From NCBI RefSeq assembly GCF_001425755.1, contig NZ_LMDH01000001.1:2285802-2349801 (forward strand): 64,000 nucleotides of DNA. Direction: 5' to 3'. This DNA comes from Aeromicrobium sp. Root344. Its GTDB lineage: Bacteria > Actinomycetota > Actinomycetes > Propionibacteriales > Nocardioidaceae. Of the stretch, positions 56,857-64,000 are shown one piece after another; positions within the stretch are counted from its first letter, which is position 1; each line of letters opens with the position of its first letter. A program made the position numbers and the translations under genes. The notes under the pieces are model-generated. The model saw nothing but the letters and a program-made list of their open reading frames with translations, searched no databases and was not told the DNA's origin.

Positions 56857-58218
56857 ATGAGTGCTCACGAGTGTGATGTCGTCGTTGTCGGTCTCGGGCC
56901 GGGAGGTGAAGCGCTCGTCGCGCGACTGGCCAAGGCCGGGCTCGCCGTGGTGGCGGTCGAGGCCGAGCTCGTGGGCGGTGAGTGTCCCTACTGGGGCTGC
57001 ATCCCGTCCAAGATGTTCATCCGTGCCGGCAACCTCCTCGCCGAGGCCCGCCGGATCGCGCGGCTGTCGGGCGCCGCGACGGTGACCCCTGACTTCTCCC
57101 TCGTCGCCAAGCGGATCCGCGACGAGGCCACCGACAACTGGGACGACACCGTCGCGGCCGACCGGATCACCGCAGCCGGGGCGACGCTCGTACGCGGGCA
57201 CGGCCGGCTGGCCGGCGATCGTACGGTCGAGGTCAACCCGTCGACAGGCTCAGGACAAGCCGAGACGTACGTGGCGGCCAAGGGCGTCGTGCTCAACACC
57301 GGCACGACCGCAGCGGTGCCGCCGATCCCGGGGCTCGCCGAGACGCCGTTCTGGACCAACCGCGAGGCGCTCAAGGCCGAGCAGGCTCCCGCCTCGCTGA
57401 TCGTGATCGGCGGCGGAGCGATCGGCCTCGAGCTCGCCCAGGCCTACTCACGCTTCGACACCGAGGTCACGGTGCTCGAGGTCGCGCCGCGCATCCTCGC
57501 CCCCGAGGAGCCCGAGTCGTCCGAGCTGCTGGCCACGGTGTTCGAGTCCGAGGGCATCGGCGTCCATGCCGGCATCACGATCGACCGGGTCGACCACGAC
57601 GGCAGCCGGTTCACGGTGACGTGCGGCGGCACGACGTACGAGGCCGAGCAGCTGCTCGTGGCAGCCGGCCGCAGGTCGCGGGTCGACGACATCGGGCTCG
57701 AGACGGTCGGCGTCGAGGCCGGCAAGTTCCTCACGGTGGGCGACGACATGCAGGTGACGGATGGCCTCTGGGCGATCGGTGACATCGTCGGCCGCGGCGC
57801 GTTCACGCACCTGTCGATGTATCACGCGGAGCGCGCCGCCAAGGCGATCCTCGACGAGCCCTTGGGGGCGTACGACGACAGCTTCCCGCGCGTCACGTTC
57901 ACGGACCCGGAGGTCGGCGGCGTCGGCCTCACCGAGGCGCAGGCCCGCGACAAGGGCATCGACGTACGCGTCGGGCTGACCGACGTCGCGGCGAGCAGCC
58001 GGGGCTTCGTCCACGGCGTCGGCAACGCAGGGTTGATCAAGGTCATCATCGACACCGATCGCGACATCATCGTCGGCGCGACCAGCGCCGGGCCGACGGG
58101 CGGCGAGACGCTCTCGGCGCTGGCGTTCGCCGTACGCGCGGAGATCCCGCTCGAGACGCTGCGCAACACGGTCTACGCCTACCCGACGTTCTGGCGGGCG
58201 ATCGAGTCGGCGCTCTGA
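56857..58218 (+). CDS. FAD/NAD(P)-dependent pyridine nucleotide-disulfide oxidoreductase (Lpd-like)
   Basis: Class I flavin disulfide reductase of 453 residues. DVVVVGLGPGGEALVARL binds FAD, and GGECPYWGCIPSK is the redox disulfide (CxxxxC as in dihydrolipoamide dehydrogenase). LIVIGGGAIGLELAQAY binds NAD(P)H; LWAIGDIVGRGAFTH is the second FAD contact. The usual C-terminal His-Glu pair (HAHPTLSE in Lpd) reads VYAYPTFWRAIE, lacking that His, so it is not a standard Lpd; mycothione-reductase or mercuric-reductase-like roles are possible. An odd NPSTGSGQAE stretch is described separately. ATG 56857, GAGGAT 6 nt upstream. Confidence 0.88.
   Translation: MSAHECDVVVVGLGPGGEALVARLAKAGLAVVAVEAELVGGECPYWGCIPSKMFIRAGNLLAEARRIARLSGAATVTPDFSLVAKRIRDEATDNWDDTVAADRITAAGATLVRGHGRLAGDRTVEVNPSTGSGQAETYVAAKGVVLNTGTTAAVPPIPGLAETPFWTNREALKAEQAPASLIVIGGGAIGLELAQAYSRFDTEVTVLEVAPRILAPEEPESSELLATVFESEGIGVHAGITIDRVDHDGSRFTVTCGGTTYEAEQLLVAAGRRSRVDDIGLETVGVEAGKFLTVGDDMQVTDGLWAIGDIVGRGAFTHLSMYHAERAAKAILDEPLGAYDDSFPRVTFTDPEVGGVGLTEAQARDKGIDVRVGLTDVAASSRGFVHGVGNAGLIKVIIDTDRDIIVGATSAGPTGGETLSALAFAVRAEIPLETLRNTVYAYPTFWRAIESAL
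57241..57260 (+). repeat. Small dispersed repeat inserted in frame in the oxidoreductase gene
   Basis: The 20 bases from 57241 read TCGACAGGCTCAGGACAAGC, matching what I know as a widespread short bacterial repeat (reverse complement ...TTGTCCTGAGCCTGTCGA). It encodes STGSGQA within a surface loop of the oxidoreductase and keeps the frame. Recognition is from memory; only one copy was noticed in the window. Confidence 0.55.
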
Positions 58219-58247
58219 CCCTGCGGGCGCTCGGGCAGACTGGGCCC

Positions 58248-59225
58248 ATGCGGATCACGGTGCTGTCGGGTGGGGTCGGTGGGGCCAACTTCCTCAAGGG
58301 GCTGCTGGCCGCGGTGGGACCCGACGACGAGGTCACGGTCATCGGCAACACCGCCGACGACATCTGGTTGTTCGGCCTGCGGGTGTGCCCCGACCTCGAC
58401 ACGGTGATGTACACCCTCGGCGGCGGCATCGACCCCGAGCGCAAGTGGGGCCGCACCGACGAGACGTGGAACGCCAAGGAGGAGCTGACGGCCTACGGCG
58501 TCGACAAGACCTGGTTCGGGCTCGGCGACCGCGATCTCGCGACGCACCTCATCCGCACGCAGATGTGGCACGAGGGCGTCGGCCTCGCCGCGATCACCGA
58601 GCGGCTCTGCGAGCGCTGGCAGCCCGGCGTGCGCCTGCTCCCGATGACCGAGGACCAGGTCGAGACCCACATCGGGATCGACGGCGCCGACGGGATCGAC
58701 ACGATCCACTTCCAGGAGTACTGGATCCGGCTCGGCGCTCGCGTCCCGGTGCGTGAGGTCACCTTCAAGGGCGCCGACGAGGCCACGGCAGGTCCGGGTG
58801 TCGTCGAGGCGATCCTCAGCGCCGACCGGGTGATCCTCCCGCCGTCCAACCCGATCGTGTCGATCGGTGCGATCCTGTCGGTCGCCCAGGTCGCCACCGC
58901 ACTGCGTACGACCTCGGCTCCGGTCGTCGGCGTCTCGCCGATCATCGGTGGCGCCGCGGTGCGGGGCATGGCCGATCAGCTGCTGACCGGCCTCGGCATC
59001 CAGATCAGCGCCGCCGGGGTGGCTCGCCATCACGGTGCGCGCCCCTCCGGTGGGGTGCTCGACGGCTGGCTCGTCGACAGCGCCGACGCAGAAGAGCTGG
59101 GCTCGATCGAGGCTGCGGGCATCACCGCCAGGGCAGTGCCGCTCTACATGACGGACACGGCGGCCACGGCCCAGCTGGCCCGTGACACGCTCGCCCTCGC
59201 CGACTCGTTGGCCGACGGGCGCTGA
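58248..59225 (+). CDS. fbiA: 2-phospho-L-lactate transferase (FbiA/CofD)
   Basis: Coenzyme F420 enzyme (325 residues) that moves phosphoenolpyruvate or phospholactate from its GDP-activated form to FO, giving (dehydro-)F420-0. VLSGGVGGANFLKGLLAAV is the N-terminal GDP site, VIGNTADDIWLFGLRVCPD follows, then GGGIDPERKWGRTDETWNA and LPPSNPIVSIGAILSV. CAGACT (58236-58241) is 6 nt before ATG 58248, a leaderless start. fbiB starts 1 bp after its stop, so they form one operon. Confidence 0.95.
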   Translation: MRITVLSGGVGGANFLKGLLAAVGPDDEVTVIGNTADDIWLFGLRVCPDLDTVMYTLGGGIDPERKWGRTDETWNAKEELTAYGVDKTWFGLGDRDLATHLIRTQMWHEGVGLAAITERLCERWQPGVRLLPMTEDQVETHIGIDGADGIDTIHFQEYWIRLGARVPVREVTFKGADEATAGPGVVEAILSADRVILPPSNPIVSIGAILSVAQVATALRTTSAPVVGVSPIIGGAAVRGMADQLLTGLGIQISAAGVARHHGARPSGGVLDGWLVDSADAEELGSIEAAGITARAVPLYMTDTAATAQLARDTLALADSLADGR

Positions 59226-59226
59226 C

Positions 59227-60192
59227 ATGGTGCTGCGCGCGTGGCCGCTGGAGGGCATCGGCGAGATCCGGCCCGGCGACGACCTCGCCGCGATCATCGT
59301 GGATCACCTGACCGAGCCCCTCGAGGCCGGCGACGTGGTCGTCGTGACCAGCAAGGTCGTCAGCAAGGCGGCTGGGCTGGCGACGGCCGGTGACCGGGAC
59401 TCGCTGATCGACGCCGAGACCGACCGGGTCGTCGCTCGCCGCGGCCAGACGCGCATCGTCCGTACGCACTCCGGGCTGACCCTCGCGGCGGCCGGGATCG
59501 ACGCGTCCAACCTCGAAGCCGGCTCCGTCATCCCGCTGCCCCGAGACCCGGACGGCGCGGCTCGCGACCTGCGGGGCCGCCTCGAGGACCTGGCGGGCGT
59601 ACGCCTCGGGGTCATCGTGAGCGACACCGCCGGACGCGCGTGGCGCATCGGACAGACCGACATCGCGATCGGCGCGTCTGGCGTGGCGCCCTACCTGTCA
59701 TTCGCCGGGGTCGAGGACGCGTACGGCAACCTCCTCGCGGTCACCTCGCCCGCGATCGCCGACGAGATCGCCGGCACGGCCGAGCTGGTGGCGGGCAAGC
59801 TCGACGGACAGCCCGTCGTCGTGGTGCGCGGACTGCCGGCGGCGTGGCTCGACTCCGACGAAGGCGCCGCGGCGCTCATCCGCGACGACGACGGCGACCT
59901 GTTCGGTCTCGGCGCCCGCGACGCCGTGCTGGCAGCGGTGTCGCGGGGTGAGCTGCCGCGGGGCTTCCCGGTCGCCGACGAGGGCGACGACCTGCTGGCT
60001 CTCGCGCGGGCCGGCACGGACCTCTCGCTGGCTGACGTGACCGTCGCGGCCGACGGTTCGCTGGAGGTGCGTGCCCTGAGCGAGGACGGTGCGCCCGAGG
60101 CGCACGTCGAGGCCGGTGCGCTGGCCGAGCGGCTGCGGATCCTCGCCCGCGCCCTGCGCCGCGAGATCGTGATCGCCGTCGTCAGCGACTGA
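59227..60192 (+). CDS. fbiB: Coenzyme F420-0:L-glutamate ligase, CofE domain only (short FbiB)
   Basis: Ligase of 321 residues adding glutamates to F420-0 with GTP. EGIGEIRPGDDLAAII opens the CofE fold, VVVVTSKVVSKAAGL and VIVSDTAGRAWRIGQTDIAIG are conserved core motifs, and GKLDGQPVVVVRGL ends it. Mycobacterial FbiB is about 450 residues because a C-terminal FMN/nitroreductase domain reduces dehydro-F420-0. Here only about 65 residues follow the core, with no nitroreductase signature. Another reductase must do that step, or the precursor is made saturated. The last 11 bp overlap fbiD. Confidence 0.93.
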   Translation: MVLRAWPLEGIGEIRPGDDLAAIIVDHLTEPLEAGDVVVVTSKVVSKAAGLATAGDRDSLIDAETDRVVARRGQTRIVRTHSGLTLAAAGIDASNLEAGSVIPLPRDPDGAARDLRGRLEDLAGVRLGVIVSDTAGRAWRIGQTDIAIGASGVAPYLSFAGVEDAYGNLLAVTSPAIADEIAGTAELVAGKLDGQPVVVVRGLPAAWLDSDEGAAALIRDDDGDLFGLGARDAVLAAVSRGELPRGFPVADEGDDLLALARAGTDLSLADVTVAADGSLEVRALSEDGAPEAHVEAGALAERLRILARALRREIVIAVVSD

Positions 60193-60832
60193 GTGCTGAG
60201 GCCTCGTCGGCCGTGAGGTCGGCGTACGCCTGGCGGGTGTGCGGGCCGAGCCCGAGGCGTTCGGCCGCGGCGAGATCGGCCAGCACGTCGACGTCCTGAC
60301 GCAGTGCGCTCGGTGCCGGCAGCTCGTAGGCGCCGAAGCCGCGATGGCGCTCCGCCGAGCCCGGACCGTAGCCGGGGCGCATCATCCCGGCCGAGAGACT
60401 CGTCAGGATCGTGGTGCCGTCACCGTTGGCGTCCGCGACGAACGCGAACGGGTGAGCCGTCGCCTGACCCAGCAGCTCGCCGAGGCCGACGGGTGTCAGG
60501 GCCGGCAGGTCCGACGGGACGACGGCGACCGGGCCGTCCGGCCGGTGCTTGCCGGCCCACGCGATGCCGTGCCGGATCGCCGAGCCCAGGGTGTCGAGCG
60601 ACCGGTCAGCGGGCTCCTGGATGACGTGGGCACCGGCGGCGCGGACGTGGTCGACGACCAGGTCGCCCTGCGTCACGACCACGACGTCACGGACCTCCGG
60701 GCAGGCGAGCACGGCGGTGAGCGTGTCGCGGGCGAACGCCTCGGCCAGTGCGCGGCGTACGTCCGGATCGGCGTGCAGGCGCGACTTGGCCCGGTCCCAG
60801 GCCTTCATCGGCACGATGGCGGTGTACGTCAT
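60182..60832 (-). CDS. fbiD: 2-phospho-L-lactate/phosphoenolpyruvate guanylyltransferase (FbiD/CofC)
   Basis: Nucleotidyltransferase of 216 residues that activates phosphoenolpyruvate (FbiD, actinobacteria) or 2-phospholactate (CofC, archaea) with GTP for F420 assembly. [16 protein letters not shown] is the N-terminal GTP site, [14 protein letters not shown] follows, [13 protein letters not shown] has the metal-binding Asp region and [16 protein letters not shown] comes next. ATG 60832 overlaps the fbiC stop (ATGA), so the two are coupled. Convergent 11-bp overlap with fbiB. Confidence 0.93.
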   Translation of the reverse strand: MTYTAIVPMKAWDRAKSRLHADPDVRRALAEAFARDTLTAVLACPEVRDVVVVTQGDLVVDHVRAAGAHVIQEPADRSLDTLGSAIRHGIAWAGKHRPDGPVAVVPSDLPALTPVGLGELLGQATAHPFAFVADANGDGTTILTSLSAGMMRPGYGPGSAERHRGFGAYELPAPSALRQDVDVLADLAAAERLGLGPHTRQAYADLTADEASALSR

Positions 60833-63348
60833 CCGGCCGCCTTGACGGGGGACAGCCGGCCGTACGTCGTGGTGCGCTGGACGGCGGGTCGCCCGGCCAG
60901 GGCCGCCATCGTCTCGAGCTCCTCGATCGACTTGCGGGAGCCGTTCGTCGAGCCGGCCATGCGGCTGATGGTCTCCTCCATGAGGGTGCCGCCGAGGTCG
61001 TTGACGCCACCCTGCAGGATCTGCGTGCAGGTGTCGGGGCCGAGCTTGACCCACGAGCACTGGATGTTGTCGATCAGGCCGTGCAGCATGATCCGCGCCA
61101 GGGCGTGCACGGCGCGGTTGTCCCGCACCGACGGCCCGGGCCGGGCGACGCCGGCGAGGTAGATCGGCGACGACTGGTGCACGAACGGCAGCGGCACGAA
61201 CTCGGTGAAGCCGCCGGTCTCGCGCTGCAGGTCGCCGATCGTGCGCAGGTGACCGACCCAGTGACCGGGGTGGTCGACGTGGCCGTACATCATCGTCGAG
61301 GTCGTGGGCAGGCCGACGTCGTGGGCCGTGCGAATGACGTCGAGCCACTCCGACGTCGGCAGCTTGCCCTTGGTCAGCACCCACCGCACGTCGTCGTCGA
61401 GGATCTCCGCGGCCGTGCCGGGCAGCGAGTCGACGCCGGACTCCTTGGCCTGCACGAGGAAGTCGCGCACCGACATGCCGGTGCGCGTCACGCCGTTCAT
61501 GACCTCCATGGGGCTGAACGCGTGGACGTGCAGGCCGGGCTCGCGCTGCTTGACCGCGGCGGCGATGTCGAAGTAGGCGGTGCCGGGCAGCTCGGGATCG
61601 ATCCCGCCCTGCATGCAGACCTCGGTGGCGCCGAACGCCACGGCCTCGGTGGCCCGGTCGCCGATCTCGTCGAGCGACAGCGTGTAGGCGTCGGCGTCCG
61701 TGCGCCGTTGGGCGAACGCGCAGAAGCGGCAGCCCGTGTAGCAGACGTTGGTGAAGTTGATGTTGCGGTTGACGATGTAGGTCACCTCGTCGCCGACCGC
61801 CTGCCGGCGCAGGTCGTCCGCCAGTGCCGTGACCGCGTCGAGCTGGGCGCCCTCCGCGGTCATCAGGGTCAGCGCGTCCGCGTCCGACAGCCCCGAGGGG
61901 TCGCGCTCGGCCGCCCGCATCGCCGCGGCGAACCCGCCGTCGCCGACACCGACGAGCGCTGCGTCGCGCCCGGGCTGGCTGTCGCGCAGCACCGACCAGT
62001 CGCCGTAGACGTCCTCGAAGTCGCTGCGCCGGTCGGTCGTACGCCCGACCGTGTCGATCTCGGTGTGCAGGTCGGTGCGGCCCTTCGAGAGCCAGCCGGT
62101 GGTGGACCAGCCGCCGTCGGGCTCCTGCCAGGGCAGTCCCTCCGGGATCGCGTCGGCGCGGGCGAGCCCGTCGTCGGCGACGAGGGCGTCGACGTGCGGC
62201 CGCAGGCGCGGGTCGAGCCACGGCTCGGACAGGAACTGCGGGTGCGCCGTGAGCCGCTCGGTCAGCGTGAACCCGCGCTCGGCGGCCAGCTCGGCCAGCG
62301 CCGTGATCTGCGGCCACGGCTTCTCGGGGTTGACGTGGTCGGGGGTCAGCGGACTGATGCCGCCGAAGTCGTCGACGCCGGCGTCCAGCAGCGCGCGGCA
62401 GTCGTCGAGCCCCACGAGGTTGGGCGGCGCCTGGACCCGCATCGCGGGCCCCATCAGGACGCGCGTCGTGGCGATCGCGGCGAGGTACTCCTCGACCTCG
62501 AGGTCCGGGGTCAGCCGCATGGCGGTGTCATCCTTGGACACGAAGTTCTGGATGATGACTTCCTGGATCGAGCCGTACGTCCGGGCGATCCGACGCAGCT
62601 CGAAGATGCTCTCGACGCGGTCCTCGATCGTCTCGCCGATGCCGATCAGGAGCCCGGTCGTGAAGGGGATGTTGAGCCGGCCGGCATCCTCGAGCACCCT
62701 CAGGCGTACGGTCGGGTCCTTGTCGGGGCTGGCGTAGTGGGCCTCGCCCTTCTCCTCGTACAGGCGACGGCTCGTCGTCTCGAGCATCATGCCCATTGAC
62801 GGGGCGGTCGGCTTGAGCCGCGACATCTCCTTCCAGCTCATGACGCCGGGGTTGAGGTGCGGCAGCAGCCCGGTCTCCTCGAGCACCCGGATCGCCATCG
62901 CGCGTACGTACTCCAGCGTGCTGTCGTAGCCGGCGGCCTCGAGCCACTCCTTGGCGTCGTCCCAGCGGTCCTCGGGCCGGTCGCCGAGCGTGAACAGCGC
63001 CTCCTTGCAGCCCATCGCGGCACCCTTGCGGGCGATGTCGAGCACCTCGTCGGGCGACAGGAACGGGGCGGGCAGGCGGTTCGGGGTCGTCGCGAACGTG
63101 CAGTAGTGGCAGCGATCGCGGCAGAGCCGGGTCAACGGGATGAAGACCTTCTTGCTGTACGTCACGACGCCCGGCCGGCCGGCCGCCTCGAGACCCGCGT
63201 CTCGGACCCGCGCCGCCGCCGCCATGAGCCGCCGCAGCTCGTCACCTCGGGCGCTCAGCAGTCCGGCGGCTTCGCGTGCGTCGATCGTCTTGCCCGCGAC
63301 CGCCCGGGTCACTGCCCGGGTGATCTCGCGGTCGCTCGGTGCGCTCAT
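60829..63348 (-). CDS. fbiC: FO synthase, two-domain (FbiC; CofG-CofH)
   Basis: Bifunctional radical-SAM enzyme of 839 residues making the F420 chromophore FO from tyrosine and the ribityl-diaminouracil of flavin synthesis. Two [4Fe-4S] motifs: [11 protein letters not shown] (C76, C80, C83) in the CofG half and [11 protein letters not shown] near residue 550 in the CofH half. Other hallmarks: [14 protein letters not shown]-like ([14 protein letters not shown]) and [19 protein letters not shown]. Full length for actinobacterial FbiC. ATG 63348 has CACAAT 6 nt upstream (leaderless). Confidence 0.97.
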   Translation of the reverse strand: MSAPSDREITRAVTRAVAGKTIDAREAAGLLSARGDELRRLMAAAARVRDAGLEAAGRPGVVTYSKKVFIPLTRLCRDRCHYCTFATTPNRLPAPFLSPDEVLDIARKGAAMGCKEALFTLGDRPEDRWDDAKEWLEAAGYDSTLEYVRAMAIRVLEETGLLPHLNPGVMSWKEMSRLKPTAPSMGMMLETTSRRLYEEKGEAHYASPDKDPTVRLRVLEDAGRLNIPFTTGLLIGIGETIEDRVESIFELRRIARTYGSIQEVIIQNFVSKDDTAMRLTPDLEVEEYLAAIATTRVLMGPAMRVQAPPNLVGLDDCRALLDAGVDDFGGISPLTPDHVNPEKPWPQITALAELAAERGFTLTERLTAHPQFLSEPWLDPRLRPHVDALVADDGLARADAIPEGLPWQEPDGGWSTTGWLSKGRTDLHTEIDTVGRTTDRRSDFEDVYGDWSVLRDSQPGRDAALVGVGDGGFAAAMRAAERDPSGLSDADALTLMTAEGAQLDAVTALADDLRRQAVGDEVTYIVNRNINFTNVCYTGCRFCAFAQRRTDADAYTLSLDEIGDRATEAVAFGATEVCMQGGIDPELPGTAYFDIAAAVKQREPGLHVHAFSPMEVMNGVTRTGMSVRDFLVQAKESGVDSLPGTAAEILDDDVRWVLTKGKLPTSEWLDVIRTAHDVGLPTTSTMMYGHVDHPGHWVGHLRTIGDLQRETGGFTEFVPLPFVHQSSPIYLAGVARPGPSVRDNRAVHALARIMLHGLIDNIQCSWVKLGPDTCTQILQGGVNDLGGTLMEETISRMAGSTNGSRKSIEELETMAALAGRPAVQRTTTYGRLSPVKAAG

Positions 63349-63406
63349 TCAGCAATTGTGGTCCCCGCCTCCACGCGCGGAGTCGCCGACCCGCTCAGTG
63401 GACGCT

Positions 63407-64000
63407 TCAGGCTCGCCGCAGGATGCGCAGGACCTGGCGTTCGAGGGTGCGGCTCATGGGAGACCCGGGCGCGACGCGGCGATGGTCGGCCCGCACCGTG
63501 ATGCCATCCTCGAACAGGTCGATGATGCGCGGATCGACGTACGACGTCCGGGCGATCGCCGGCGTGTTGCCGAGGTGCTCCGACACCTCGCGCATCGCCG
63601 CGGCGACGGACTTCTTGCGCCGGGTCGGCGTGCTGCGGTCGCTGCGCGCCAGGGCGAGCGCGGCGATCGAGGTGCCGCGCCACGTCCGGAAGTCCTTGGC
63701 CGTGTAGTGCTCGCCGATGATCTCCTTGACGTACGCGTTGACGTCGTCGGCGGTGAGGCCGTGCCACTGGCCAGCCTGCCGGTACGCCAGCAGGCGATCA
63801 CCGCCGCCGCGGCGCCGGCGCAGCACCTCGATGACCTCCCGCACGCGCTGGTCGCGCACCGTGACCTCGACGAGCTGGCCGGACTTGGCCGGGTAGGAGA
63901 ACGTCATGCCGCTCCCGGCGCCGTGGACGTGTCGCTTCTCCAGCGTCGTGAGCCCGTAGCTGCCGTTCTCCTCGACGTACCGCTCCGAACCGATGCGGAA
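63407..64000 (-). CDS. DNA topoisomerase IB, C-terminal part (runs off the right edge)
   Basis: Partial type IB (eukaryotic/poxvirus-like) topoisomerase; 197 C-terminal residues are in the window. GSERYVEENGSYGLTTLEKRH at the edge continues into TFSYPAKSGQ. YTAKDFRTWRGT holds the catalytic Arg, and NTPAIARTSYVDPRIIDLF the nucleophilic Tyr. The ATG at 63907 lies within the domain and is not the true start. The enzyme relaxes supercoils by cutting one strand and rotating the other. The stop is 58 bp upstream of the fbiC start on the same strand. Confidence 0.92.
   Translation of the reverse strand, partial: FRIGSERYVEENGSYGLTTLEKRHVHGAGSGMTFSYPAKSGQLVEVTVRDQRVREVIEVLRRRRGGGDRLLAYRQAGQWHGLTADDVNAYVKEIIGEHYTAKDFRTWRGTSIAALALARSDRSTPTRRKKSVAAAMREVSEHLGNTPAIARTSYVDPRIIDLFEDGITVRADHRRVAPGSPMSRTLERQVLRILRRA

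Noticed and set aside
60833-62317. Extension of the FbiD frame through fbiC
   Set aside because: Shadow translation; FbiD homology begins at 60832, coupled to the fbiC stop.

Overview
The window is 64 kb of high-GC, densely coded bacterial chromosome from an actinobacterium. It is most likely a Nocardioidaceae member (Aeromicrobium/Nocardioides type). Supporting evidence: the complete coenzyme F420 gene set, IdeR, DUF3263/DUF3027/DUF2530 proteins, a groEL under a CIRCE/HrcA operator, an FbiC two-domain FO synthase, a GAF regulator-ExaC-DUF779 trio, and very frequent leaderless gene starts. The genus assignment is inference. I see no rRNA, tRNA, CRISPR array, prophage or insertion sequence. 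This is core chromosome with a few small dispersed elements.

Layout, left to right. 1-3.5 kb: trehalose genes (5' part of otsA, and otsB in a small operon), a Gfo/Idh/MocA oxidoreductase and small conserved actinobacterial proteins. 3.5-5.8 kb: a palindromic element, a SAM-I riboswitch, a threonine-synthase-like PLP enzyme, a CysO-like sulfur carrier ending in Gly-Gly-Cys, and a cold-shock gene. The order thrC-like, MoaD-like, csp, groEL is, from memory, the same as in Streptomyces. The riboswitch argues that the enzyme and carrier serve methionine (homocysteine) rather than threonine synthesis. 5.8-9.5 kb: a four-gene operon of uncharacterised membrane proteins plus a cupredoxin-like lipoprotein, behind a leaderless promoter buried in a 10-bp inverted repeat. 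10-14 kb: groEL, then a HelR-type RNA polymerase-recycling ATPase preceded by a rifamycin-associated-element-like palindrome. 14-24 kb: tryptophan dioxygenase, an ABC exporter, the GAF regulator/aldehyde dehydrogenase/DUF779 unit, acyl-CoA synthetase with a 28-codon upstream ORF, MazF-like protein, BrkB-like protein, CspB and an AEC transporter that seems to start at CTG.

24-32 kb: MFS exporter, DUF3027, DUF2530, a secreted propeller-like protein, an AzgA-type purine permease, gamma carbonic anhydrase and serC. 31.7-36.7 kb: the mutA-mutB-meaB methylmalonyl-CoA mutase operon. 36.7-42.5 kb: transglutaminase, F420-reductase-like protein, a stem-loop array, a secreted hypothetical, DUF4287, and a TetR regulator divergent from a DrrAB-type exporter. 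42.5-49 kb: citrate synthase, pdxH, and dTDP-rhamnose genes (a fused rmlC-rmlD, a TagD-like cytidylyltransferase, rmlB, and divergent rmlA). 49-58 kb: MFS, thioesterase-like protein, photolyase, IdeR, and two DUF1707 membrane proteins flanking a subtilisin-like protease. 58-63.4 kb: fbiA-fbiB converging on fbiC-fbiD for coenzyme F420. The window ends inside a DNA topoisomerase IB gene.

Most interesting for follow-up: the riboswitch/thrC-like/CysO-like module with an encoded GGC tail, the cupredoxin membrane operon, the HelR palindrome, the paired DUF1707 proteins around a protease, the strong over-representation of the palindrome CGTACG, and the window-wide pattern of -10 boxes placed 6-7 nt before start codons.
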